A program made the position numbers and the translations under genes. Under the pieces are notes generated by a model. That model was not told the DNA's origin, searched no databases, and was given only the letters and a program-made list of their open reading frames with translations. This document shows positions 9,251 to 18,716 of a stretch of 64,000 nucleotides of DNA, in pieces (the first letter of the stretch is position 1; every line of letters starts with the position of its first letter). This stretch comes from Rickettsia sp. Oklahoma-10 (GTDB lineage Bacteria > Pseudomonadota > Alphaproteobacteria > Rickettsiales > Rickettsiaceae): contig NZ_CP157197.1 in the NCBI RefSeq assembly GCF_039954865.1, positions 637,501 to 701,500 of the forward strand, given 5' to 3'.

Positions 9251-9817
9251 ATGAAAGTTTCAGCAAATTCAATTAGAACAGGTAACATATTAGTTTATAA
9301 TAATGATTTATGGGTTGTAAGCAAAACGCCGGAACATACGCAACCTGGGAAAGGTGGAGCTTATGTACAAGTTGAGATGAAAAATGTAAAAACAGGGGTA
9401 AAACGTAACGAAAGATTCAGTTCTTCCAATTATTTAGAAAAAGCTGCGCTTGAACAAAAAGATTATCAATTTTTATATTTTGAAGGTGATGATTTAGTAT
9501 TGATGGATACAAAACATTTTGACCAAATAAATGTTCCCAAGGGGATTTTAGAAGAAAAATTACCTTTCTTAACTGAAAATATGATAGTTAAAGTCGAATT
9601 TTATAATGAAAAGCCTTTAAATATTGAGCTTCCTCCAACCGTTATAATTGAGATTAGTGAAACTGATCCGGTAATAAAGGGAGCAACTGCTAACGCTTCT
9701 TATAAATCAGCAATTTTAACAAATGGTATTAAAGTTAAAGTACCGCAATATTTAGAAATAGGGGAAAAAATTGTTGTCAAAACTGATGATATGACATATG
9801 TCGAAAGAGCCAAATAA
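9251..9817 (+). CDS. efp: Translation elongation factor P
   Basis: 188 residues, the standard EF-P length. The N-terminal KOW-like domain carries the loop [19 protein letters not shown], whose Lys is the residue modified in other species. Two OB domains follow, with the family signature in [23 protein letters not shown] relieves ribosome stalling at consecutive prolines. Start at ATG 9251, which gives the expected N-terminus [14 protein letters not shown]. Confidence 0.96.
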   Translation: MKVSANSIRTGNILVYNNDLWVVSKTPEHTQPGKGGAYVQVEMKNVKTGVKRNERFSSSNYLEKAALEQKDYQFLYFEGDDLVLMDTKHFDQINVPKGILEEKLPFLTENMIVKVEFYNEKPLNIELPPTVIIEISETDPVIKGATANASYKSAILTNGIKVKVPQYLEIGEKIVVKTDDMTYVERAK

Positions 9818-9824
9818 GTCTACT

Positions 9825-9965
9825 AAGATAGAACTTCAAAAATTGGTGTAGTTGTTCTAAAAGAGAGCTACAGTATGAACTATAAAGTATACATTGCGTT
9901 CCAAGGACTTTGCACTCCCTTGCTCTTTGTTGAAGTTGATCTTCGTATACTGTTTTTACTTTAAT
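9825..9965. repeat. RPE-like repeat between efp and the next gene
   Basis: GC-richer block with partly complementary ends: AGTATACATTGCGTTCCAAGG is echoed by GATCTTCGTATACT near 9940-9954, and AACTTC... by ...GTTGAAGTT. It translates openly on the minus strand for a short distance, as palindromic elements often do, but that frame has no support as a gene. Confidence 0.4.
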
Positions 9966-9974
9966 ATTAATTAG

Positions 9975-10715
9975 ATGCAACCTATAACTAATTTATTGAT
10001 TAATGTCCTGCGTAAAGCAGTTAAGTTTTTGCATAGAGATTTTTTAGAACTCGAAATGCTGCAAAGAAATTCTGTAAGAAATGAAGAATTTTGCACGCGG
10101 TCTTATTTAAAATTGAAAACTTTATTATGTGAAGAATTACAAAAACATACACAATATTTATTTTTTCCGGAGGATAAATTCGATTTAAATAATAATTATG
10201 ATAGTGTGTTTTTAATGAACCCTATAGATAGTGTAAATAATTTCGCTAGAAGTATACCTTTTTTTGCGATATCTGTAACTTATTTAAAAAGGAATCAAGG
10301 AGTTTTGACTCCTACTTCTACAATAGTATATTTCCCCGCTCTTAATGAAATTTATTATGCTGAAAAAGGTAAAGGAGCTTGGATAGAAAAAAATAATTTA
10401 TACTCTAATTATCAAAGATTAAGGCTTAGAGTTTCTGATAATGCTGATTTAAAGAACTGTTTAGCAATTATTGAAGATTTAAATCATAATGATTTGGGAG
10501 AGGTAGATAATATTAGATCTTTTGGCTCTCCTTGCTATGCGGCTACACTTATAGCATCAGGTAAAGCAGATTTAATATGTTTATCATTATTAAATTTTAC
10601 ATTATATTATGCATTTGACCTTCTTATTAAGGAAGCAGGCGGTATAATTATGGATTCTAGCGATAAATTTATGTATTCAAATCGCTATATTGCAAAGCAA
10701 CTTAAAAAATATTAG
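9975..10715 (+). CDS. Inositol monophosphatase-family protein with degenerate active site
   Basis: 246 residues, intact frame, overall fold of the IMPase/SuhB/CysQ family. NPIDSVNNFARSIPFFAIS lines up with the family motif DPIDGTxNF, and YYAFDLLIKEAGGIIMDSS with WDxAAxxxxxxEAGG. The metal ligands are altered: the first Asp of the DPIDGT motif is Asn 82, the Gly-Thr after the second Asp is Ser-Val, and the upstream EE is ED in FFPEDKFD. The usual N-terminal K/D pair (GDxVT) is not recognisable. I therefore doubt classical phosphatase activity; a structural or RNA-linked role is possible but unproven. The coding frame is open throughout, so the gene is kept. Confidence 0.7.
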   Translation: MQPITNLLINVLRKAVKFLHRDFLELEMLQRNSVRNEEFCTRSYLKLKTLLCEELQKHTQYLFFPEDKFDLNNNYDSVFLMNPIDSVNNFARSIPFFAISVTYLKRNQGVLTPTSTIVYFPALNEIYYAEKGKGAWIEKNNLYSNYQRLRLRVSDNADLKNCLAIIEDLNHNDLGEVDNIRSFGSPCYAATLIASGKADLICLSLLNFTLYYAFDLLIKEAGGIIMDSSDKFMYSNRYIAKQLKKY

Positions 10716-10767
10716 ACAAGAAATTATTTTAGTATTTGCATTTTTATTGTGAGAATATAATATTATT

Positions 10768-11079
10768 ATGCATAAGGTTATGGTACATTATAAAGAGTTT
10801 GAATTTGACTGTGATTTTGGTGGACAAAGAGCCAAGTTTAAGTTTTATATAGGTACGCCGCAAGAAGGTCATCATCCACTGCAATTTCAAGCAAAATGGT
10901 TATCTGATGAAAGAGGCGGTACTATTCCTGATGAGGTTATGAAAGCAATATCACAGCTAAATGATCTTGCAAAAAAAAATGGTGTTCCACTGCCGGATTT
11001 ATGTGTATATGCTCTTGGTTCTGCTCAAGAAGCCCAAACTATCCTTCAAGAAGAAGATGAAGACAAGGATGATCACTAA
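10768..11079 (+). CDS. Small conserved alphaproteobacterial protein (DUF2610-like)
   Basis: 103 residues with no signal peptide or membrane segment. The sequence [20 protein letters not shown] then [20 protein letters not shown], followed by [15 protein letters not shown], and the acidic tail EEDEDKDDH match a small conserved family of unknown function that I recall as DUF2610. The acidic C-terminus and compact size suggest a soluble cytoplasmic protein. It sits between the IMPase-like gene and psd, with no strong functional link. No role is claimed. Confidence 0.75.
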   Translation: MHKVMVHYKEFEFDCDFGGQRAKFKFYIGTPQEGHHPLQFQAKWLSDERGGTIPDEVMKAISQLNDLAKKNGVPLPDLCVYALGSAQEAQTILQEEDEDKDDH

Positions 11080-11135
11080 GAAGATGCAGTAGAGCAGGCA
11101 TAGTTAAAATAATAAGGAGATTCATAGAGATTAAA

Positions 11136-11831
11136 ATGAAACAATATAATGATGTATTTAAAATTATTCACCGCGAAGGATATATATTTATTGCTAGTTT
11201 TGCATTAGTAAGTTTTTTATTAGCATCATTTAATGCAAAACTTGGCTGTATTGGTTTTATTGCTACTGTGTGGTGTATTTACTTCTTTCGTAATCCCGAT
11301 CGATATGTTCCTATAAATGATGATTTGGTTATAAGTCCTGCAGATGGAATAATTCAAGAAATTAAGGAAGCATTGCCGCCGCCGGAATTAGGGTGCGGTG
11401 ATGTAGCAATGATTAGAGTTAGTATTTTTCTAAATATTTTCAATGTCCATGTTAATAGAATTCCGGTAAATGGAAAAATTTTAGCACTTCATTATAATCC
11501 AGGGAAGTTTTTTAATGCTTCACTTGATAAAGCTAGTATTTATAATGAACGTCAATCAGTATTAATGGAAACTGATCAAGGGCAGAAAATTGTTTGTGTG
11601 CAAATAGCCGGACTCATAGCAAGGCGTATAGTGTGTGATTTAGAAGAGGGTAATGAAGTTAAAATGGGTGAGCGATATGGTATAATTCGTTTTGGTAGTA
11701 GATTAGATGTTTATTTACCGTTGAAAACAGCTTTATTAGTGAGTAAAGGGCAGACCACTATAGGCGGTGAAACTATCCTTGCTGATTTTGGACGTAAAAA
11801 GACAGCAGAATTCAAGTTTGAGAGGAAGTAG
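11136..11831 (+). CDS. psd: Phosphatidylserine decarboxylase proenzyme
   Basis: 231 residues, the short membrane-associated PSD type. It has an N-terminal hydrophobic region (about 15-50), conserved NVHVNRIP(V)NG, and the autocleavage site [10 protein letters not shown] with Ser 188, which becomes the pyruvoyl cofactor of the alpha chain. It converts phosphatidylserine to phosphatidylethanolamine. It is followed by pssA, which makes its substrate, so the pair is a complete route from CDP-diacylglycerol to PE. An AAGGAG-like site lies about 20 bases upstream of the ATG. Confidence 0.94.
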   Translation: MKQYNDVFKIIHREGYIFIASFALVSFLLASFNAKLGCIGFIATVWCIYFFRNPDRYVPINDDLVISPADGIIQEIKEALPPPELGCGDVAMIRVSIFLNIFNVHVNRIPVNGKILALHYNPGKFFNASLDKASIYNERQSVLMETDQGQKIVCVQIAGLIARRIVCDLEEGNEVKMGERYGIIRFGSRLDVYLPLKTALLVSKGQTTIGGETILADFGRKKTAEFKFERK

Positions 11832-11839
11832 ATATTTTT

Positions 11840-11945
11840 ACGTGTCATACAAGTGTCCAGGATATAATTTCCACGTAGAACTTTTGTACTAATTAAGATT
11901 ATTTTTTCTAGATTCCTGTTTTTGCAGGAATAACATAAAAGATGT
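11840..11945. repeat. RPE-like element between psd and pssA
   Basis: Ends with the hairpin GATTCCTG-TTTTT-GCAGGAATAA (11911-11935), preceded by GTGTCATACAAG...CCAGGAT, a second recurring element block. The same ATTCC...GGAATAACAT sequence recurs in many gaps of the window. Confidence 0.6.
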
Positions 11946-11964
11946 AAATTTACTAAAATACATT

Positions 11965-12744
11965 TTGAGTATAAAATTGTTAAAAATTCGTAAGTCTATA
12001 ATAACTAAGCCTGTACCTATAATAAAATTAATTCCCAACTTTGTTACATTGCTTGGCCTTGTAACTGGTATGAGCTCTATAAAATTTGCTTTGGATAGTA
12101 GATGGGAACTTGCAGTGTATTGCATTATAGTAGCAGCAATTATTGATGGTATCGACGGTAGAATAGCAAGAATGCTAAACGCAGCTAGTCCATTTGGTGC
12201 AGAGCTTGATTCATTATGCGATTTTGCTAATTTTGGTATAGCTCCTGCTTATTTAATATATTTATGGTCTTTTCAACAATATGAGTATAAGGTATTTTCA
12301 TCAGCAGTAATGCTATTATTTATAGTGTGTATGGCATTGCGTTTAGCTCGCTTTAATGTTGGCATTTATCACCTGAAACAAGATAAAAAAACTGAATATT
12401 TTTTTACCGGTGTACCGGCTCCATGCGGAGCTTTACTTGCTTTAACGCCTGTAATGATAGATTTTGAAATCGGTACGTTATTAAATGTCAATACGCGTAC
12501 TCACACTATAACAATTAATATATATTTGGCTATTATAGCTTTTCTACTTGCTAGTAGGCTTCCTACAATCTCAACAAAAAATTTAAGTATTAAACCTGAG
12601 TATTTATCGCTTGCAATGATTTTAGTTGCTATTGTTATTATAAATCTTATCATATATCCATGGTATTCACTGCCGTTAATTGCAGTGATATATATTCTTT
12701 CTATACCAATTTGTTATTTTTTTAAACATAGAGGGTATTGGTAA
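11965..12744 (+). CDS. pssA: CDP-diacylglycerol-serine O-phosphatidyltransferase
   Basis: 259 residues, polytopic membrane enzyme of the CDP-alcohol phosphatidyltransferase family. The catalytic motif DGx2ARx8Gx3Dx3D is complete in IDGRIARMLNAASPFGAELD + SLCD (about residues 68-91). About seven or eight hydrophobic segments follow the usual PssA-II pattern. It makes phosphatidylserine, which Psd (immediately upstream) decarboxylates. The given start is TTG 11965; no ATG lies upstream of IKLIPNFVT in this frame. The start is therefore the least certain part. Confidence 0.92.
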   Translation: MSIKLLKIRKSIITKPVPIIKLIPNFVTLLGLVTGMSSIKFALDSRWELAVYCIIVAAIIDGIDGRIARMLNAASPFGAELDSLCDFANFGIAPAYLIYLWSFQQYEYKVFSSAVMLLFIVCMALRLARFNVGIYHLKQDKKTEYFFTGVPAPCGALLALTPVMIDFEIGTLLNVNTRTHTITINIYLAIIAFLLASRLPTISTKNLSIKPEYLSLAMILVAIVIINLIIYPWYSLPLIAVIYILSIPICYFFKHRGYW

Positions 12745-12752
12745 AGTTAATT

Positions 12753-13805
12753 ATGCTGAGTGTATCACAACACGCTATCGACAAATATAAACATCATCCA
12801 TTTACTAAATATGTAATTATTATAGCATTAGTAGTTTTTATTTATTTTGGATATAGAGTTTATGTTTGGGCAAATACACAATCCACGGACAATGCTTACA
12901 TAAATGCAGCTATTTCAAACGTTAGTGCTGAAGTTAACGGTGTTTTAATAAAGTTGTTTATCACAAATAATACTAAAGTTAATAAAGGTGATCTGATAGG
13001 TGAAATTGATGATAGCGATTATAAAGCAAAGCTTGCGGCACTTGAAGCATCTATTGAAGCTTGCAAAAAAAATATAGAAATTATAGAGCAAAAAATCTCA
13101 ATAGGGAGGATTAGCTTAGAACAAGCGGCTGAGAAATTAAAGCTTACTAAAATAAGCTTTAATATTGCGTCAACAGATTTTACTAGGATGCGGGAATTAA
13201 ATAAGGCAAAATTTGCTAGCTCTAAAACATTAGATGATGCTAGAAATAATTATCAAAAAGCTAAAACAGATTATAAGCAAGCACAATTAGATTTAGATAT
13301 ATCTAAACAAAATGTTGTTCTTTTAGATCTTGAAAAATCTGCAGAAAAAGAAAAATTGAAAGAATTAACGGAAAATAAAAAAGTTACCTTAAGGAGCTTA
13401 CAAAATACTAAACTTATTGCTATGGTATCAGGTATCTTCAGCAATAGTAGTTTAGAAATTGGAAATTATATATTACCTGGAAGAGCGTTGTTTTCTATAG
13501 TGCAAGATAATACTATGTATATTCAAGCTAATTTTAAAGAAACGCAAATTAAGAAATTTAAGTCCGGTATGAAAGTAAAAATTGAGTTTGATGCTTTGCC
13601 TAAAAAAGTAATTTACGGTAAGATTCGTAATATTGCTCCTGCTACCGGTTCTAAATTTAGTTTAATCCCACCCGATAATGCTACTGGTAATTTTACTAAG
13701 ATAGTACAACGTGTACCTGTTCTAATAGATTTTGAGTCCCCAAGTGCCAGTCTAGTTCCCGGCATGTCAGCAACAGTATCAATTAGAACTGATCAAAAGA
13801 TATAA
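12753..13805 (+). CDS. HlyD/EmrA-type membrane fusion protein
   Basis: About 350 residues. One N-terminal membrane anchor (about 20-37, YVIIIALVVFIYFGYRVYVW) is followed by the EmrA hallmark TQSTDNAYINAAISNVSAEV and a lipoyl-like half. A long coiled-coil hairpin (about 75-220), the second lipoyl half and a beta-barrel domain complete it. Periplasmic adaptors of this type link an inner-membrane exporter to an outer-membrane channel. No EmrB-like exporter follows here; the next 550 bases are decayed. ATG 12753 is preferred; a TTG 15 bases upstream would overlap the end of pssA. Confidence 0.85.
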   Translation: MLSVSQHAIDKYKHHPFTKYVIIIALVVFIYFGYRVYVWANTQSTDNAYINAAISNVSAEVNGVLIKLFITNNTKVNKGDLIGEIDDSDYKAKLAALEASIEACKKNIEIIEQKISIGRISLEQAAEKLKLTKISFNIASTDFTRMRELNKAKFASSKTLDDARNNYQKAKTDYKQAQLDLDISKQNVVLLDLEKSAEKEKLKELTENKKVTLRSLQNTKLIAMVSGIFSNSSLEIGNYILPGRALFSIVQDNTMYIQANFKETQIKKFKSGMKVKIEFDALPKKVIYGKIRNIAPATGSKFSLIPPDNATGNFTKIVQRVPVLIDFESPSASLVPGMSATVSIRTDQKI

Positions 13806-14363
13806 AAATTATGGTTATATTATTAGCAGTGATAGTGCATTTGCTTCTATACAGTCATGTATTAAGAATTTATCTATAGGTCCATTATTTTGATGTATAT
13901 ATTATTAATCTGTAAGAGTAGTTTGGTATGTACAAAAATAATGTAAATATAAATGTGAGTAAAGTGATATTATAGGTATAACAAAAAGAAAGCTTTCAAA
14001 GTTCTATATTTATTATTCCTCCTACAGAATTATTACAGCTCTATCATACAATATAACCTGTAAGTACGAATACCTTAAAATTATAGGTTCAAGAATAAGA
14101 TATAATCATAACATTTTCAATTTTATGTGTATGTGGGCTAAGTAATAGATTTACTTCATGTTATTAGATTCAATAGGTGATAATTAGGTATTATCAACTA
14201 GAGTAGCAGGAGATCATATTTTCGCTAGGGAATAATTGGTGTTCTTGAAAGTTATAAAAGTTCTAATAGATATTGATAAGGTAAAAATGCAGCAGGCTTC
14301 ACATCATGTACAGGGTACATATCCTCCAAAACTTTTTATGTACTTAAAAATATTAACTTGTAA
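13806..14363. other. Gene-free decayed stretch after the EmrA-type gene
   Basis: No intact frame on either strand. Short plus-strand pieces (for example ISSDSAFASIQSCIKNLSIG near 13815-13890) look formerly coding, but stops are frequent and I cannot name the ancestor. An emrB-like partner would be expected here, but I see no clear emrB motif. Confidence 0.4.
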
Positions 14364-14570
14364 TTATTTACCTGTTAATTCTGCTAATTCTTTTTTTAGT
14401 TTTATTACTAAAGTTTGTAATTTTTCAAATTCTTCGCGAGTGACGTAGTTACCTTTAAGTATTTTATCCTCAATTATGCCATAACTTTTATCCGCTATAT
14501 TATTTAAAGCTTTTTGTGCTACGCTGCTGGCTCCTACCGCAACTTTTATAATATCATTTGTTTTCATCAT
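14364..14570 (-). CDS. ubiK: UbiK-type accessory factor (BMFP family)
   Basis: 68 residues. The C-terminal half is a coiled coil with the BMFP/UbiK signature VTREEFEKLQTLVIKLKKEL. Its E. coli relative UbiK assists ubiquinone biosynthesis, and Brucella BMFP is membrane fusogenic. The N-terminal half (NDIIKVAVGASSVAQKALNN) is amphipathic as in the family. It overlaps the end of bolA by 4 bases, so the two are co-transcribed. Confidence 0.75.
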   Translation of the reverse strand: MMKTNDIIKVAVGASSVAQKALNNIADKSYGIIEDKILKGNYVTREEFEKLQTLVIKLKKELAELTGK

Positions 14571-14809
14571 AGTACCTCTATAGATAACGCATGTAGACCG
14601 TTATTAAATTCATCGGCAAGTAAGTTATTAATAGTGCGATGATTGGCAATTAGACTTTTTCCCTGTAAAATTTTTGCAGAAATTCTTATTTTTATATGGC
14701 TTTGGATTCCATCATAGTGACTCGTATGTTTATAGCTTTCATCTATTATTTCTTGAAAATCTGGTTTTAACACACTTAATTTTTTTTGTATCCTTTCTAT
14801 GCGATTCAT
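14567..14809 (-). CDS. bolA: BolA family protein
   Basis: 80 residues, single BolA domain. HIKIRISAKILQGKSLIANH (normally VVSxxFxGxxxLxRHR), then NNGLHALSIEVL at the C-terminus (normally LHALxIxxxTP). The invariant His of LHAL and an NHRTIN segment (for RHRLVY) are present, both used with monothiol glutaredoxins to bind [2Fe-2S] clusters. It is slightly shorter than most BolA proteins. Paired with ubiK on the minus strand. Confidence 0.82.
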   Translation of the reverse strand: MNRIERIQKKLSVLKPDFQEIIDESYKHTSHYDGIQSHIKIRISAKILQGKSLIANHRTINNLLADEFNNGLHALSIEVL

Positions 14810-14863
14810 ATTTTTATTTCATTTACAGTAAAAATGTCCTAATATTCTTAAGTATATAATTTT

Positions 14864-16105
14864 ATGATAAAAATTGCAATGTCGGAATTAATAACGGAGT
14901 ATGAAGATTTACAAGATGAGATAGATCAATTGGAAAAAGGCGTATGTTTTGCTTGTAGATTAGTTAATTATGATGAAATAGAATTTATAGAGCAAGATAA
15001 ACACTTTATAATTAAAGATTTAGATCAAATCATTGAAAATGTAAGTGCAGAGCTTAATGTTTTCCCAAAGTTTAAGAAAATAAAGAAAGATAGAATATTT
15101 TTTATCCTAAATACTACTGATTCTGACTTAATTAAAAATTTTGCTAGAAAATTATATTTATTTTCGCAGCTTTATATTAATAAACAGAAGCCGGCAATTT
15201 ATATGAATTGTTACATTGCTAGTATTCAATTTCCAACAGTAAGTAATAATGCTAAAGAAATTGAAAAAATATTAAATATGTTACTTTCACAAAATAATAA
15301 TTATTATTACCGCGAATATAGCAGCACATCACATGATTTGGGAAATATAAGAAAATCTAACCTTCAGCTTAACTTACTACGACAAGCTTTAGCAAACAAG
15401 ACTATGCGATTTGCTTATCAACCTATAATAGATCGCAGTACTATGGAAATTCATTATTATGAATGTCTACTGCGTATACCTGATGAGAACGGTATTTATA
15501 TTTCTGTAGGTCCTATAATTCCTATTGCTGAAAATAAAGGATTAATTTTTATAATTGATCAAATTGTTTTAGAAATGACTGTTAATGAACTTGCCAAAAA
15601 CCAAAATTTAATGTTAGCCGTTAATATTTCAAATATAGGAACAGGAGATGAAGCTTTATGGGACATAGCAGAAAATTTATTAAAAGCTTATAATGTGCGA
15701 GATCGTTTAATTATTGAAATTACGGAAACTTCTTTCAATGAGAATTATGATAAAATAAATGTGTTTATTAATAAGCTACGTAAATACGGATGTAAATTTG
15801 CATTAGATGACTTTGGTTCAGGTTTTACCTCTTTTAAACAACTCCAAAGCTTATCTATTGATATTATCAAAATTGACAGTAAATATGTACGTAGTATTAC
15901 AAGTGACGTACAAAGTAGGTATTTTGTAGAAAGATTAATTAAAATTTCAGAAGATTTAGGTATTAAAACGGTAGCTGAATTTGTAGAGAACGGAGCAATA
16001 GCTCAATGTTTAATTGATCTAAAAGTTGGTGGGTTACAAGGGAGTTTCTATTCCGAAGCAAAGTTTGATAGAGTGGATATTATTCCTGCAGAGTCAGGAA
16101 TATAG
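14864..16105 (+). CDS. EAL-domain cyclic-di-GMP phosphodiesterase
   Basis: 413 residues. The N-terminal half (1-165) is an unassigned region without a recognisable GGDEF or sensor motif. The EAL domain spans about 175-405. Its signature ECLLR (E200) replaces EALLR. Other catalytic motifs are present: NISN, ITETSF, LDDFGSGFTSF (two Asp), IIKIDSKYV and KTVAEFVEN. All main metal ligands and the general-base Lys appear retained, so hydrolysis of c-di-GMP to pGpG is likely. With PleD in the same window, both arms of c-di-GMP turnover are encoded. No membrane segments. Confidence 0.87.
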   Translation: MIKIAMSELITEYEDLQDEIDQLEKGVCFACRLVNYDEIEFIEQDKHFIIKDLDQIIENVSAELNVFPKFKKIKKDRIFFILNTTDSDLIKNFARKLYLFSQLYINKQKPAIYMNCYIASIQFPTVSNNAKEIEKILNMLLSQNNNYYYREYSSTSHDLGNIRKSNLQLNLLRQALANKTMRFAYQPIIDRSTMEIHYYECLLRIPDENGIYISVGPIIPIAENKGLIFIIDQIVLEMTVNELAKNQNLMLAVNISNIGTGDEALWDIAENLLKAYNVRDRLIIEITETSFNENYDKINVFINKLRKYGCKFALDDFGSGFTSFKQLQSLSIDIIKIDSKYVRSITSDVQSRYFVERLIKISEDLGIKTVAEFVENGAIAQCLIDLKVGGLQGSFYSEAKFDRVDIIPAESGI

Positions 16106-16136
16106 TCTCAGTGTTAGGGAAAACATAGTTTTGACA

Positions 16137-16200
16137 AAGTAATCTCGTGCCAAAGTCTTGAGATTGCTACACTCTCTTCATTAGCTCGCCATGACATGAA
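16137..16200. repeat. Possible dispersed repeat of the CATTGCGAG type
   Basis: On the minus strand it reads TGTCATGGCGAGCTAATGAA followed by GAGTGTAGCAATCTC, a pattern resembling a dispersed repeat and the patch at 1507-1560. Two TTGACA-like hexamers flank it (16132, 16210); the second may serve murC but has a poor -10. Confidence 0.35.
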
Positions 16201-16266
16201 TTATAAGCCTTGACAACATATATAAAAACCTATATGCAGAACTCAACTTTCAATGATTAAAATTAT

Positions 16267-17700
16267 ATGCTGTTACTTGAATTAAAAAAAACTAATCAAA
16301 CCTTAGAAACTATACATTTTATAGGTATTGGCGGCGTTGGAATGAGCGGTATTGCCGAGATATTACATAATCTAGGTTATAAAGTACAAGGTTCTGATTT
16401 AGTAGAAAATTATAATACTAAAAGGCTTGAGTCATACGGCATTAAAATATTTTTAGGACATGTTCCGCAAAATATTACCAATGTTTCGTATGTCGTTATT
16501 TCATCGGCAATTAATCCAAATAATCCTGAAATAAAAGAAGCATTAGAACGTAAAATTCCAATTATTAGACGTGCGGAAATGTTGGCTGAACTTATGAGAT
16601 TAAAATGTTCCGTAGCAGTTTCAGGATCACACGGTAAAACCACTACTACTTCTCTAGTTGCTTGTTTATTTGAGGCAGCTGGCTTATGTCCTACCGTTAT
16701 TAACGGTGGGATTATAAATAATAGATCTACTAATGCATATCTTGGTTCAAGTAATTATTTAATTGCGGAGGCCGATGAGTCCGATGCGACATTTATTCAT
16801 ATCCCCTCAACTATTGCGATAATAACTAATATTAATCCCGAACATTTAGATTATTATAAAGATTTTGAAACATTAATTAGTGCTTTTAGAAGTTTTATTA
16901 TCAATTTGCCATTTTATGGTTTTGCAGTTTGTTGTATTGATCATAAAGTAGTTCGTAAATTAGTAGATGATATTACTGAAAGAAAGATTGTGACTTACGG
17001 AATTGATTCAGCTGATGCTCATATTGTAGCATTTAATATTAACACTGATATTGCTTCCTCTACTTTTGATGTAAAAATTAGTTTACCGCATGTACTAGGT
17101 ACAACGATTATTGAAAAAATTACTATTCCAACATCTGGAAGACATAATATTTTAAATAGTCTTGCTGCAATCGCCGTTGGGATAGAATTAGATTTTGGTA
17201 TTAAAGCTATTAAAAACGGCTTTAATAATTTTAAAGGAGTGAGGAGGAGATTTACTAAAGTAGCTGAATATAATAGGGCTTCAATTATCGATGATTACGC
17301 TCATCACCCTGAGGAAATTAAAGCAACGCTTGCTACGGCTAAAAATATAGCAAATAAACAAAACGGTAAAGTTATTGCTATTTTTCAGCCTCATAGATAT
17401 TCAAGAATGCAGTATTTATTTGATGATTTTACGCTTTGCTTCGCTGATGCTGATATACTCTATATTACCGATATATATGCTGCAGGTGAAAAACCTATAG
17501 AAGGAATAACAGGACAAAGTTTGGTTGATAAGATTACTAAGAATAAGCATCACGATCACGCAAATTTTCTAGCTGAACTAGATGATGCGGTTGGAGTTAT
17601 TATAGATCATGCAGCTTCCGGTGATATGATAATTATGATGGGAGCAGGTAATATTTCAAGTTTTGCAAATGAATTATCAAAAAAATTCGGTAATTTGTGA
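16267..17700 (+). CDS. murC: UDP-N-acetylmuramate-L-alanine ligase
   Basis: 477 residues, complete MurC. The N-terminal Rossmann motif [18 protein letters not shown] binds UDP-MurNAc. The ATP loop is [11 protein letters not shown], followed by [19 protein letters not shown] and IFQPHRYSR. It adds L-Ala to UDP-MurNAc in the cytoplasm, the first step of the peptide stem. It heads the division/cell-wall cluster murC-murB-ddl-ftsQ-ftsA and overlaps murB at the stop, so translation is probably coupled. Confidence 0.97.
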   Translation: MLLLELKKTNQTLETIHFIGIGGVGMSGIAEILHNLGYKVQGSDLVENYNTKRLESYGIKIFLGHVPQNITNVSYVVISSAINPNNPEIKEALERKIPIIRRAEMLAELMRLKCSVAVSGSHGKTTTTSLVACLFEAAGLCPTVINGGIINNRSTNAYLGSSNYLIAEADESDATFIHIPSTIAIITNINPEHLDYYKDFETLISAFRSFIINLPFYGFAVCCIDHKVVRKLVDDITERKIVTYGIDSADAHIVAFNINTDIASSTFDVKISLPHVLGTTIIEKITIPTSGRHNILNSLAAIAVGIELDFGIKAIKNGFNNFKGVRRRFTKVAEYNRASIIDDYAHHPEEIKATLATAKNIANKQNGKVIAIFQPHRYSRMQYLFDDFTLCFADADILYITDIYAAGEKPIEGITGQSLVDKITKNKHHDHANFLAELDDAVGVIIDHAASGDMIIMMGAGNISSFANELSKKFGNL

Positions 17701-18587
17701 TGACTTTACCGATAGTAAAAGGCGAGTATAAAAAGGATTATAATTTAACACATCTGACATGGTTTAAAGTAGGCGGTAATGCTGAAATTTTCTTTAAACC
17801 TTTTGATAGTGAAGATTTAGCAAGTTTCTTGATACAAAATAAGCAAAAATTACCTATAACTATTTTCGGTGCAGGCTCAAACATTATTATACGAGACGGC
17901 GGTATAGAAGGAGTGACAATAAAGCTTGGTCAGAATTTTAGTAATATTGATTTTATAGATGATAATCATTTATTAGTGGGCAGCAGCTGTCTTAATTATA
18001 ATTTAGCAAAATTCTGTCAATCACATGCTATTTCCGGTTTTGAATTTTTAGTAGGTATTCCTGGTACTATCGGTGGTGGTACTGCTATGAATGCTGGTGC
18101 TTACGGTTCTGAATTTAAAGATATCATAGTTAGAATTGAAGCAATCGATTTTGCAGGAAACTTTTTAACATTTACCAACGAAGAAATCGGTTTTAAATAT
18201 CGCAGTAATAATTTACCAAAGGATTTAATTATTCTTAAAGCTGTTTTTAAAGTAAATAAAGGCGACAGTGAAAGTATATTATTACGGATGAATGAAATAA
18301 ATGCTACAAGATCACGGACGCAACCTATTAAGGAACGTACAGGTGGTAGTACTTTTACAAATCCTGAGGGCCTTAAATCATGGCAGCTTATTGACAAAGC
18401 AGGACTTAGGGGCTATAGAATAGGCGGTGCTTCAGTATCAGAACTTCATTGTAATTTTATGATAAATAATGGTGATGCTACTGCTAAGGATTTAGAAGAT
18501 TTAGGGGATTTTGTCAGGCAAACCGTATTTGAGAATAGTGGTATTGAATTAAAATGGGAAATAAAACGAATCGGCAAATATGTTTAG
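17697..18587 (+). CDS. murB: UDP-N-acetylenolpyruvoylglucosamine reductase
   Basis: 296 residues, type I/II MurB with FAD-binding signatures [15 protein letters not shown] and [20 protein letters not shown]. The substrate domain carries [10 protein letters not shown] (catalytic Ser) and [10 protein letters not shown] (catalytic Glu). It reduces the enolpyruvyl ether with NADPH to give UDP-MurNAc. GTG 17697 and ATG 17700 are adjacent possible starts; either overlaps the murC stop. Confidence 0.97.
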   Translation: MMTLPIVKGEYKKDYNLTHLTWFKVGGNAEIFFKPFDSEDLASFLIQNKQKLPITIFGAGSNIIIRDGGIEGVTIKLGQNFSNIDFIDDNHLLVGSSCLNYNLAKFCQSHAISGFEFLVGIPGTIGGGTAMNAGAYGSEFKDIIVRIEAIDFAGNFLTFTNEEIGFKYRSNNLPKDLIILKAVFKVNKGDSESILLRMNEINATRSRTQPIKERTGGSTFTNPEGLKSWQLIDKAGLRGYRIGGASVSELHCNFMINNGDATAKDLEDLGDFVRQTVFENSGIELKWEIKRIGKYV

Positions 18588-18604
18588 AATGTTTTATTCA
18601 TGTA

Positions 18605-18646
18605 TTATATCATTCCCATTTCCGCGGGAACGCGGTAATGATATAA
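18605..18646. repeat. RPE-like palindrome between murB and ddl
   Basis: Outer arms TTATATCATT (18605-18614) and AATGATATAA (18637-18646) are perfect complements and enclose CCGCGGGAACGCGG-type inner arms. It may also act as a hairpin downstream of murB. It continues into a GC-richer patch to about 18690. Confidence 0.65.
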
Positions 18647-18716
18647 GAGCCATGCTGGTCATGCTGAGCAGCCACAGTGTAATATAGGGAAAATATGTAT
18701 AAATCAAACACATTGG

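Noticed and set aside
9777-9980. 67-codon minus-strand open frame after efp
   Set aside because: It is an RPE-like repeat and the antisense end of efp; no independent support.
11889-12125. 78-codon minus-strand open frame
   Set aside because: Antisense of the pssA start plus a repeat; the terminal residues come from the RPE sequence.
13806-14363. EmrB remnant after the EmrA-type gene
   Set aside because: Expected from context, but none of the short pieces shows an EmrB/MFS motif.
14236-14448. 70-codon plus-strand open frame
   Set aside because: Overlaps ubiK in antisense and has no recognisable protein features; ubiK has family support.
16210-16236. TTGACA ... TATATG as a murC promoter
   Set aside because: Spacing of 15 with a weak -10; too common in AT-rich sequence to call.
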